Origin: Thermoleophilia bacterium
Lineage (GTDB): Bacteria > Actinomycetota > Thermoleophilia > UBA2241
NCBI GenBank assembly: GCA_017882325.1
Contig: JADGPQ010000003.1
Span: 1-42,354 of the forward strand
Length of the DNA: 42,354 nt
Direction of reading: 5' to 3'
Position numbers and translations under genes: made by a program. Position 1 is the first letter of the stretch; every line of letters starts with the position of its first letter. Below the pieces are notes generated by a model. The model was not told the DNA's origin, did no database searches, and was given only the letters and a program-made list of their open reading frames with translations. Below, piece by piece: positions 27,020 to 35,538 of this stretch.

Positions 27020-27645
27020 CGGTAGACCTCGAACACCTCGGCGAACTCGCAGCCGATGTTGATGCCGCGCGTGAGGGCCACGTTGCGGATGTAGTCCTCG
27101 CGCGTGTAGTTGCGATGGCCCTGGCTCTCGTAGCAGGCCAGGGCCTCCACCTTCTTCTCGACGTGGCGCTCCTCGAGCCGCACGTAGGCCTGGTGTGCGA
27201 AGTTGAGGTTGTTCCAGGGGATCTCGTAGGCGAGGACTGTGGTGCGCTTGAAAGCGCGCAAGCCCTCCTCGGCGACCGTCTTGTGGTCCTGGTGGAGGTC
27301 GATCAGGGCGGGCAGCATCACGCAGTCGGGGTCGAGTTCCTGCTGGAGGACGATCATCTCCTCGAGGATGTCCTGGCGCACGGTCGGAAAGGTGCGCACC
27401 TCGAAGTCGTAGACCTTGAGGTCGGTCTCGGGGATGCCGAGAACGCCCGTCGCGGCGCGGACCTCGTGCTTGAGGACGTCTTTCGGAAAGCCCTCCGGGA
27501 CGCTCTTGGCGGCGGTGCTGAAAGCGGCATAGGTGACCTTGACGCCGTTCTCGATGAGGCGCGCCATGGTGCCTCCGCAGCCGAACTCACCATCGTCGGT
27601 GTGCGGCGCCAGGACGAGCACGTTGTCGAAGCGTTCGATGCTCAC
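27007..27645 (-). CDS. PIG-L/LmbE family deacetylase
   Basis: VLVLAPHTDDGEFGCGGTMARLIENGVKVTYAAFS, PALIDLHQDHKTVAEEGLRAFKR. Confidence 0.92.
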   Translation of the reverse strand: MSIERFDNVLVLAPHTDDGEFGCGGTMARLIENGVKVTYAAFSTAAKSVPEGFPKDVLKHEVRAATGVLGIPETDLKVYDFEVRTFPTVRQDILEEMIVLQQELDPDCVMLPALIDLHQDHKTVAEEGLRAFKRTTVLAYEIPWNNLNFAHQAYVRLEERHVEKKVEALACYESQGHRNYTREDYIRNVALTRGINIGCEFAEVFEVYRWIL

Positions 27646-27703
27646 GTGAGGTACTCCCCTCGGTGAGGCGTTTCGTCTGTCGGGTCGAGCCGCGCCGGGG
27701 CGG

Positions 27704-28837
27704 CTACGTAAGCCCGGCGCAGAGCGAACCGTAGAAGTCTACCAAATCGCCCGCGACGACCTCCCAACAGAAGCGCCGTTGCACGGCGCGACGGCCGCGC
27801 ACGCCCATCTGAGGGAGCGTCTCGCGATTGGCCAGTAGGCGCCGCAGGCCGCGCAGGTGGCCGTCGACGCCGGGTTCGACGGCGAGACCGCATTCCTCGA
27901 GGCGCACGAGCTCGCCACGCCGCGGCAGGTTCGTCACCAGCGCCGCGAGACCCATGGCCATGCCCTCGAGCAGTTTGGTGGGGATCGTGGGGTACTTGTA
28001 CTGCACCGTGGGCACCGCGGGGATCCAGACCACGTCGGCGGCCGCGAGGTAGCGCGGCAGCTCGGCGGGTGGAACGCGGCCGAGCAGCTTCACGCGGTCG
28101 TCGAGCCCGGCGGCGAGGCGGCTGCGTGTCTCGTCCTCCATGTCGGGCGAGGCGAACGTGCCGCCGAGGTAGAGCACGGCCTCGTCGGCGGCCAGCTGCT
28201 CCATGACGTCGAGCATCAAGGCGCAGCCGCGGCCGCGAGACAGGCTGCCGACGTAGGCGAGCTTGAGGCGCGGATCGGCTGCCAGGTCTGGCAGCGGCTC
28301 CGCGCCGTCGAACCGTTCGAAGCGTGGGTAGTTGGGCAGCACGAGGCGGAGCTTCGGCGTGCTGCCCAGCGCGTCGAGCTGCTCGTCGGTGACCACCACC
28401 ACGCCGCTGCCCAGCGCCGCGAGGCCCTTCTGGGCGGTGGCGGTGGCCTGGGAGGCAAACGGCCGCGCCTTTTCAGGGATGTAGTGCTTGCCCGCCACCG
28501 CCTCGGGCACGTACTCATGCATGTCGTAGACGAGGCGCGGGATGAACGCTTTGACGGCGGGGAACAGCGTCAGCAGCTCGGGGTCGTGCACATGCAGTAC
28601 GTGCGGCCGCAGCGCGCGCAGGGAATGGGCGATCTCGATCGAGTCCAGGAACCGCGTGCTGCGGCCGCGCTCGGGCAGCGGCGCCAGAAGCACGCCGTGC
28701 TCGTCGCGACCACGCTCGGCGCCCGGCGCCAGGTACAGGACGGCGTAGCCGGCCTCGGCCAACGTGCGGCACTCGCGCTCGTGGATGCGAGGGTCGTCGG
28801 GCTTGTGGACGACGGAGAGGTGGACGACGCGGATCAC
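27704..28837 (-). CDS. glycosyltransferase family 4
   Basis: IRVVHLSVVHKPDDPRIHERECRTLAEAGY; HVLHVHDPELLTLFPAVK; AYVGSLSRGRGCALMLDVMEQL; KLLEGMAMGLAALVTNLP. GTG 28837 start inside the longer ORF. Confidence 0.9.
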   Translation of the reverse strand: MIRVVHLSVVHKPDDPRIHERECRTLAEAGYAVLYLAPGAERGRDEHGVLLAPLPERGRSTRFLDSIEIAHSLRALRPHVLHVHDPELLTLFPAVKAFIPRLVYDMHEYVPEAVAGKHYIPEKARPFASQATATAQKGLAALGSGVVVVTDEQLDALGSTPKLRLVLPNYPRFERFDGAEPLPDLAADPRLKLAYVGSLSRGRGCALMLDVMEQLAADEAVLYLGGTFASPDMEDETRSRLAAGLDDRVKLLGRVPPAELPRYLAAADVVWIPAVPTVQYKYPTIPTKLLEGMAMGLAALVTNLPRRGELVRLEECGLAVEPGVDGHLRGLRRLLANRETLPQMGVRGRRAVQRRFCWEVVAGDLVDFYGSLCAGLT

Positions 28838-30354
28838 GTGGCGCGCCCGTCGAGCCCCGGGGCGGGTAACCCGTTCATCCCCGTGGCCTCTCGCCAGCGG
28901 GTCACCACCGCGCCCGCGGAGGTCGCCCAGGCGCCCTCCCTTAGCGCCCGGTCCACGAGGCGCCAGTACACTCCGTCGTACCCGCGTGACACGCGGCGGT
29001 CGAAACGGTTGTTGTGCCACAGGATGCTCACCGCGCCGCCGCTGCGTGCGACGTTGTCGAGCACCGCGGCCGCCGCGCGCTCCGCGCCGGCCGCGTCGAG
29101 ACCGCGGTAGTGCGGCTCCTGCAGGGTGCCGTCCATGACCGTGAGCGGCAGCTCCACCAGGTCGAGCGGGCGCTCCTCGCCGAGGTGGTACGGCCGGAAC
29201 GGGAACGAGCACCCGCAGCGGAAGCCCTCGTGCTCGGCGAACGCGAGGCTGCTGTCGTAGCTGAAGCCAGCCTGCTCGAGGAGGGGCAGCGTCTCGTGGT
29301 AGAGGCAGCGCAGGTAGTGATAGCGGATGCCGCGCACCTCCGTGCCCGCCTGCCCGGCCAGCAGGCTGCGGTCGTCGCTGAGCGGAGCGAGGCCCAGGCG
29401 GTCGCTGTCGTTGCCGTGCAGACCGATCTCGCGGCCGTGGCGCCGCAGAAGCGCAAGGGCCTGCGGCCTGAGCTTGCGGTAGGTCTCGGGCTGGTTGCCG
29501 TCGGAATGGTGCGTGTGGCGGGCGATGACGAAGAACGTGGAGGAGATGCCGCGGGCGTCCTCACCGCCGAGGAGCTGAGGAAACGTCCAGAAGGGATCGG
29601 TGCGCCGCGGCAGGTGGCGGGTGAACCAGTCGCCGAGATCGCCGAGCTCGCGGCGCAAGACGGCGCCGTTGCCGTGACGTACGGCGCGCGCGCTGCGGTA
29701 GCCCGTCGCGGCAAAGCCGCGCGCGGTCCAGCGCCACAGGTTGTCGAGATCGTGAGTGAGGGCGACGGCGTGGCCTGCCCCAGCCTTTCCGGTGTCCCAC
29801 ATCCAGCCGGCCGCCGGCTGCGGCTCGAGGCCGAGCGCGACGAGGCGCGGCGCGAGCACGGCGCGCAGCAGTGCCACATAGACGTCGACGGCCGGGGCGT
29901 CGATGCGGAGGGCGGGGTTGACGGCGAACATGCTGGCCGCGTACGGAAGGCGGCCATGCTTGTCACGCTCGCCGGTCGTGCGTTCGTCCCAGCAGGCCAG
30001 AAGGGCGAAGGCCGAGGCGACAAGGTCGAACGGGACGGCGAAGCCGGCGCCGGGATCGGCCGGAAAGGCGGCCACGGCGGAGCCGTGGCCGCACTCGCGT
30101 GTCGCGAAGGCGTCGGCCGGCAGCGCCCTCTCGGCCGCAAAGATCTCCAGCGCCGCGGCGCTGCAAGGGATGGTCGGCACGCCCTCGACCGGCGCCGCGG
30201 CGTAGGCGAGCGCGGCGCCAGCGGACAGCGCCGGGTCGCGCGTCAGTGCGGCACGACGCCCCAGCGGCGCCAGCATCGTGTCGAGGGCCCACCTGGCGCG
30301 CGGCAGAAAGCCGTCTGGCGCGTCGACGAAGACCTCGAGGTCGGACAGGCTCAT
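28834..30354 (-). CDS. polysaccharide deacetylase-like protein
   Basis: ALTHDLDNLWRW metal-site-like motif, SSTFFVIARHTHHSDG, HGREIGLHGNDSDRL, LWHNNRFDRRVSRGYDGVYWRLVDRAL. Confidence 0.75.
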   Translation of the reverse strand: MSLSDLEVFVDAPDGFLPRARWALDTMLAPLGRRAALTRDPALSAGAALAYAAAPVEGVPTIPCSAAALEIFAAERALPADAFATRECGHGSAVAAFPADPGAGFAVPFDLVASAFALLACWDERTTGERDKHGRLPYAASMFAVNPALRIDAPAVDVYVALLRAVLAPRLVALGLEPQPAAGWMWDTGKAGAGHAVALTHDLDNLWRWTARGFAATGYRSARAVRHGNGAVLRRELGDLGDWFTRHLPRRTDPFWTFPQLLGGEDARGISSTFFVIARHTHHSDGNQPETYRKLRPQALALLRRHGREIGLHGNDSDRLGLAPLSDDRSLLAGQAGTEVRGIRYHYLRCLYHETLPLLEQAGFSYDSSLAFAEHEGFRCGCSFPFRPYHLGEERPLDLVELPLTVMDGTLQEPHYRGLDAAGAERAAAAVLDNVARSGGAVSILWHNNRFDRRVSRGYDGVYWRLVDRALREGAWATSAGAVVTRWREATGMNGLPAPGLDGRAT

Positions 30355-30373
30355 GCGGTCGTGGCCCCCACCG

Positions 30374-31588
30374 TCAGACGTCGGCCCGGGCGCGCGGCTG
30401 CCTGGTGACTACCTGCCGCGCGACGGCGTAGGCGTTCAGCAGGCCGGGCAGAGGATCGCGCAGGGAGTGCAAGCCATCGATGCGCGTGCCGCGCAGTGAG
30501 CGCACATACTCGCCGGCGTGCCGCTGCCTCTTCGCGATCTCGAGCAGCGCGAGGGGCACGTCCTTGTTCGCGACGATCCACTTGACGCCGTCGGCTTGGC
30601 GTGGCGCCATGAACGGCTCGCCGATGGCGTCGCGGTAGGCGGCCAGTGAAAGGTTCACGCCGCAGGCGGCCGCGAGTCCGTGCCACTTCCAGTGCCGGGC
30701 GTTGACCTCCATGAGGCAGTAGCGCCCGTCGCGCGGGTCGCGCTTGAACTCCACCTGGCTGACGCCGTGGAAGCGCAGCTCTTGCAGCAGGCGCAGCGCG
30801 GCCTCGGCGAGGTCGGCGTCCCAGGCGCTCACGCCGGCGAGGCAGCTGCCGCCGGCGTGCGGGTACTGGCGCAGCTTGTGGCCGGTGAACACGGCCAGCG
30901 GCCGCGAGCCGGCATCGAGGTACGACCCGACCGTCCAGAGCTCGGTCTCGCCGCCGGGGATCCTCTCCTGCAAGATCAAGGTACCGAGATCGTCGACCTT
31001 GTCATAGATGCGCTGCAAGTCGGCGGGCGACTCCACGTCGAGGATGTGGCGGTGAAAGCGCAGCTTGAACGCCAGAGACTCGACGGGCTTGAGCACGGCC
31101 GGGAAAGGCATCTCGCCGGCGGCGGCCTCGAGCTCCGCGCCGGAGCTCACGAAGACGGTCTTCGGCGTGTCGACGCCGGCGCGCCATGCAGTCTCCATCT
31201 GGGCGCGCTTGTCGTGCACCCGCTGCATCGCGTCCCAGCGGGAAAAGGGGACGATGAACCAGGGCTCGAGTCGCTCGGCGTGGCGCGAGAGCGGCCAGAT
31301 GTACTCGTCGTGGCTGGGGAAGACGACGGCACGTTGTGGCAGCCGCGCGCCGAGCTCCTCGAGCCAGGTGACGAGGGCCTCCTCGTCGGCGAGCGGGTCG
31401 GGGCAGACCATGCCGCTGGCGTAGCGCGAGCGCAGGCCGAGGGCGCCGGGGTCGGCGTCGAGGGCCAGCACCGGCACGCCGTGGCGACCGAGGTCGCGGA
31501 CGATGTCGAGGCCGCAGGCGTAGCTCACCTGGAAGACGGCGGCGGGGGCCTGCGCGGCCGCCGTCTCGACGAAGCGCGAGAACCTCAA
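30374..31588 (-). CDS. ATP-grasp domain protein (paralog A)
   Basis: MQRVHDKRAQMETAWRAGVDTPKTVFV, FPAVLKPVESLAFKLRFHRH, LILQERIPGGETELWTVGSYLD, CLMEVNARHWKWHGLAAACGVNL. TTG start overlaps the upstream TGA (TTGA). Confidence 0.85.
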   Translation of the reverse strand: MRFSRFVETAAAQAPAAVFQVSYACGLDIVRDLGRHGVPVLALDADPGALGLRSRYASGMVCPDPLADEEALVTWLEELGARLPQRAVVFPSHDEYIWPLSRHAERLEPWFIVPFSRWDAMQRVHDKRAQMETAWRAGVDTPKTVFVSSGAELEAAAGEMPFPAVLKPVESLAFKLRFHRHILDVESPADLQRIYDKVDDLGTLILQERIPGGETELWTVGSYLDAGSRPLAVFTGHKLRQYPHAGGSCLAGVSAWDADLAEAALRLLQELRFHGVSQVEFKRDPRDGRYCLMEVNARHWKWHGLAAACGVNLSLAAYRDAIGEPFMAPRQADGVKWIVANKDVPLALLEIAKRQRHAGEYVRSLRGTRIDGLHSLRDPLPGLLNAYAVARQVVTRQPRARADV

Positions 31589-32805
31589 GGCGCCTCGCCT
31601 TCGTGCGGGCGCCCCTTGCGCGTGATCATGGTGCGCAGCTGCCTCGCGGTAAGCAGCGCTCCCGGCAGAGGGTCCTTGAGCGAGTACAGGCCGTCGACCC
31701 TGACGCCCCGGTACGATCTCAGCCACGGGCCGAGCTTCTCGTCGCCCCTGCGCCAGCGGGAGAACGCGTCGCGCGCGTCCGTGAGCGACACTACCCACTT
31801 GAGACCGTCACTCTGGCGTCGCGCCACGTAGGGGTCGCCGATGGCATCGCGGTAGGCGGCCAGCGAGAGGTTCACGCCGCAGGCGGTGGCCAGGCTGTGC
31901 CACATCCAGTGACGCGCGTTGACCTCCATGAGGCGATACCGGCCGTCGCGGGGGTCGCGCTTGAACTCGACCTGGCTGACGCCGTGGTAGCCGAGCTCGT
32001 GCAGCAGGCGCAGACCTGCCTCCGCGAGCTCGGGCACCCAAAGGCTCGCCGCCATGCTCACGTGGCCGAAGCGCGGGGGGTGCTGGCGCAGCTTGTGACC
32101 GGTGAACTGCGCCAGCGGTCGCGACCGGGCGTCCAGATACGACCCCAGGGTATACAGCTCCTCGTCGCCGCCCGGGACGATGTCCTGCAACATCAGCGTG
32201 CCGCAGTCCCGCACCTTGTCGTAGACGCGCAGCAGCTCGTCGCGCGAGCCGATCTCGAGCACGTGCCGGCGAAAGCGGATCTTGAAGGCCAGCGACTCGA
32301 CCGGCTTGAAGATCGCCGGGAAGCCGATCTCGTCGGCGCCGCGGGCGAGGTCGTCGTCGCCGTCCACGAACACGGTCTTCGGGATGTCTACTCCGACGCG
32401 CTTGGCGGTCTCGAGTTGCTCGCGCTTGTCGTGTAGCCGCTGCATCGTCTCCCAGCGGGAGAACGGGATGAGGTACCAGCGCTCCAGGCGCTTCGCGCTC
32501 TTGGAGATGGGCCAGATGTATTGGTCGTGCGTCGGGAAGAGCACGGCGCGCCGCGGCAGGCGAGGCCCCAACTGTTCGAGGAACATGATGAAAGCTTCCT
32601 CGTCTTCGCGCGGGTCTGGGCATACCATCCCAGCGGCGAGCCGCGAGTGCAGGCCCAAGGCGCGCGGATTGTCGTCCACGGCGAGCAGCGGGACGTCGTC
32701 GGCGGCGAGGTCGCGGATGATGTCGAGCCCATTGGCCCAGGAGACTTGTAGCACGACGGCCGGATGACGCTGTTCCGCTGCTTTCACAAACTTGTCGAAG
32801 CGCAT
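31585..32805 (-). CDS. ATP-grasp domain protein (paralog B)
   Basis: MQRLHDKREQLETAKRVGVDIPKTVFV, FPAIFKPVESLAFKIRFRRH, LMLQDIVPGGDEELYTLGSYLD, RLMEVNARHWMWHSLATACGVNL. RBS gaaagg before ATG. Confidence 0.88.
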   Translation of the reverse strand: MRFDKFVKAAEQRHPAVVLQVSWANGLDIIRDLAADDVPLLAVDDNPRALGLHSRLAAGMVCPDPREDEEAFIMFLEQLGPRLPRRAVLFPTHDQYIWPISKSAKRLERWYLIPFSRWETMQRLHDKREQLETAKRVGVDIPKTVFVDGDDDLARGADEIGFPAIFKPVESLAFKIRFRRHVLEIGSRDELLRVYDKVRDCGTLMLQDIVPGGDEELYTLGSYLDARSRPLAQFTGHKLRQHPPRFGHVSMAASLWVPELAEAGLRLLHELGYHGVSQVEFKRDPRDGRYRLMEVNARHWMWHSLATACGVNLSLAAYRDAIGDPYVARRQSDGLKWVVSLTDARDAFSRWRRGDEKLGPWLRSYRGVRVDGLYSLKDPLPGALLTARQLRTMITRKGRPHEGEAP

Positions 32806-32815
32806 GGTGGACCTT

Positions 32816-33991
32816 TCAGGGCGCCGGGCGCAGGACCTTTTCGTAGACGCCCAGCGTGAGCTGCGCGTTGCGATCCCAGCTCAGGGCCAGTGCGGCCGCC
32901 TTGCCGGCTTCGCCCACGGCGGCCGCGGCCACGGGGTCGTCCAGCACCCTCGCGATGATACCCGTGAGTGCATCGGCGTCGCGAACCGGCACAAGGTAGC
33001 CGCTCTCACCGTCTGCGATGAAATCCTCGGGACCTTCGCCCTTTCCGGCGATGACCGGCGTGTTCTGGGCCATGGCCTCGGTGTATACGAGGCCGAACGC
33101 CTCGTCCCAGCTGGGCAGGGCGAAGACATCGGCGCGGGCCATGAGCGCGAGCACGCGCTGGTGCGGTACGCGGCCGAGGAAGTGGACGGCATCGGCGACG
33201 CCGTCGGCTTCGGCCTGGGCGGCAAGCGCGCCGCGCAGCGGGCCGTCGCCGACGATCGCGAGGTTTACGCGACGGCCGCCCGCGCGCAGCCGCCCGACGG
33301 TCGCGACCAGCTCGCGCAGGCCTTTGCGTTCGATCAGGTAGCCGACCGTGAGTACCAGCGGCGCGCCCGGCAGGTAGTCGGCCGCCGGCTCGACTTCGCG
33401 CCCGAGCCCCGTGGTGCCGTTCAGCACCACGGTCAGGCGCTCGGGCGCGGCGACCCCGGCGAGCAGTCGCGCGACGGCGCTCGAGTTGGCCATCACCGCG
33501 TCGGCGTGCGCGAGCACGGCCTTGGCGCGGCGTTCGACGGCGCCGCCCAGACGAAAGTGCTGGTACACGTCGGCGCCGTGCACGGTGACGACGTACGGTA
33601 CACCGAGGTCCGCGGCCAGCCGCTGGGCGAGGGCGCCGTCGGGCAGCGCCTGGTGGGCGTGCAGCAGGTCATAGCCGCCGCTGCGGAGCGACGGCAAGCG
33701 GCGCACCCTGTAGTAGGCGAGGTCGCCAAGGCGGGCGAAGAAGTGGCGCCTCGGGATCTGTGGCACGCGGGGGTACTCGGCGACGACTCCGTCGCGCACG
33801 GCCTCCCGCGGCTTCTGGCCACGTCGCTTCTGGCGCGGGTCGCGCCACAGGATGCGCGGCACCCACGGCGTCGGGGAGAGCACCTGGGCCTCGACGCCCA
33901 GCTTGCGCAGCGCGAGGACCTGCTCGTGCACGAAAAGGTGTCGTTCCACGCCGGGAGACGGGTAGAGGTGCGAGACGACGAGGACTCTCAC
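32816..33991 (-). CDS. glycosyltransferase family 4
   Basis: RVLVVSHLYPSPGVERHLFVHEQVLALRKLGVEAQVLSPTPWVP; LLHAHQALPDGALAQRLAADLGVPYVVTVHGADVY; VLNGTTGLGREVEPA; PSWDEAFGLVYTEAMAQNTPVIAGKGEGPEDFI. GTG 33991 overlaps the TGA at 33988. Confidence 0.92.
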   Translation of the reverse strand: MRVLVVSHLYPSPGVERHLFVHEQVLALRKLGVEAQVLSPTPWVPRILWRDPRQKRRGQKPREAVRDGVVAEYPRVPQIPRRHFFARLGDLAYYRVRRLPSLRSGGYDLLHAHQALPDGALAQRLAADLGVPYVVTVHGADVYQHFRLGGAVERRAKAVLAHADAVMANSSAVARLLAGVAAPERLTVVLNGTTGLGREVEPAADYLPGAPLVLTVGYLIERKGLRELVATVGRLRAGGRRVNLAIVGDGPLRGALAAQAEADGVADAVHFLGRVPHQRVLALMARADVFALPSWDEAFGLVYTEAMAQNTPVIAGKGEGPEDFIADGESGYLVPVRDADALTGIIARVLDDPVAAAAVGEAGKAAALALSWDRNAQLTLGVYEKVLRPAP

Positions 33992-35526
33992 GCGCCGGCA
34001 CCCGCGCCTTCGACGCCCCGGCCGGACTCGGGCAGCGCCGGGGCTCGCTCGGCCGCCGCCAGTCGCGACCGCGAGATGACGGCCAGGCCCAGCCCGTAGA
34101 GGATCCATACCGGGGCGAAGCCGACTGAGCTGCTGGGGCCTACGGCGCCGATAGTCCATCCCAGCAAGGCGAGCACCGTCCCGCTGGCCAGGTATCTGGT
34201 GAAGGCGTCGGGATCGCGCCGCGCGATGGGCCACAGAGTGAGGAGGAGCAGCAGAAAGAAGACCAGGTGCAGGGCGAAGCCCACCAGCCCGCCGTCCGCG
34301 TAGGTCTCGAACCACCAGTTGTGCAGGTTGGAGATGCCGAGGGCGTTGATACCCGACGAGATGATGCCCTCCGCCTGTCCGGGGCCGACGCCGAGGAGGA
34401 AGCTCCCGCCGGCGATCTCCAGTCCGCGGCTGGTCAGGTTCGTGCGAATGTCGCCCGAGCCCTTGCCGGCCTGCGCCTGGCTGAGCAGCGCTTCCAGGCG
34501 AAACTGGCGCAGCATGTCGCTCTGTGAGTTGTTGAACAAGAGGTAGGCGGCGGCGACCACGAGCACGATGGCCACGGTGGCGCCCAGGAGCTTGCCGGTG
34601 CGCGCCGAGAGGCGAGCGCCCAAGTGCCGGAACAGGAAGGCGGCGGCCACCGTGGAGACCCCGGCGGCCACGAGGCTCGAGCGTGAGCCGGTGCGCACGA
34701 AGGCGGCTGCGCCGACCAGGATGAAAAGCGCGTCCAGCGCGAGCCACGACGCCTTGCGCGTAAAGAAGAACGCACAGAGCATGAACGGCCAGCAGAAAGC
34801 CAGATACGTGGCGAGGTCGTTCTGATTGACGAAGACGCTGGTGACGGCGTAGGGCTGGGAGGTCACCGCGTTGCTGAGGCGCGAGGTCGGCAGGCGGATG
34901 CCGAAGCGCGCCTCGAGCAGAGTGAAGCCGACGACGAAGCCGTACGCAAGAATCAGTGCGTAGCCGAGCCAGCGGAGGCGACGGCGGCTGCCTCCGGCGG
35001 CCGCCGTCGCCAGTACGAGCGCGACCATGGTAACGACGATAGCGATGTAGTTGAAGGCGATGGCCTTCGACGGGGACCAGGCGATCCCCACGAAAAGCCA
35101 CGCCAACCACAGCGCGAGTGGCGACAACACGTCCGTCGCGGCGAAGGGCAGCGGAGCGCGCCGCACGACAAGATACGTCACCCCCACCGCGACCACCAAG
35201 GCCAGAACGATGCGGAACAGGAATACCTGGGGGAAGCCGGGGATGGCGAACGATGGGCCGAGAAGGGCTGCCGCGGGCAGCACCACGAGGCCCACCGCGA
35301 GGAACGCGCCGACTTCGACACGGGCGAGGCGCCCCCGATACAGGAGGACCAGCGCTACCACGGCGAGCACGACCAGCAGAACCAGTCCCTGGAGCGGTCG
35401 GCGCGTGAGGGCTACAGCGAAGAGGACGGTGAGGCCTGCACCGGCGGCGATGAGCCCGACGTCGGCGCGGGTGAAGCGACGTCTCGTGGGGGCTGCAGCC
35501 GTTGGTGGTCCGGCGCCGGCGCTCAT
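33988..35526 (-). CDS. O-antigen ligase/polymerase family membrane protein
   Basis: Many TM helices; TSVFVNQNDLATYLAFCWPFMLCAFFF and LGVGPGQAEGIISSGINALGISNLHNWWFETYADGGLVGFALHL. TAGGAT-N6-ATG. Confidence 0.88.
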   Translation of the reverse strand: MSAGAGPPTAAAPTRRRFTRADVGLIAAGAGLTVLFAVALTRRPLQGLVLLVVLAVVALVLLYRGRLARVEVGAFLAVGLVVLPAAALLGPSFAIPGFPQVFLFRIVLALVVAVGVTYLVVRRAPLPFAATDVLSPLALWLAWLFVGIAWSPSKAIAFNYIAIVVTMVALVLATAAAGGSRRRLRWLGYALILAYGFVVGFTLLEARFGIRLPTSRLSNAVTSQPYAVTSVFVNQNDLATYLAFCWPFMLCAFFFTRKASWLALDALFILVGAAAFVRTGSRSSLVAAGVSTVAAAFLFRHLGARLSARTGKLLGATVAIVLVVAAAYLLFNNSQSDMLRQFRLEALLSQAQAGKGSGDIRTNLTSRGLEIAGGSFLLGVGPGQAEGIISSGINALGISNLHNWWFETYADGGLVGFALHLVFFLLLLLTLWPIARRDPDAFTRYLASGTVLALLGWTIGAVGPSSSVGFAPVWILYGLGLAVISRSRLAAAERAPALPESGRGVEGAGAGA

Positions 35527-35538
35527 GCTTGCATCCTA

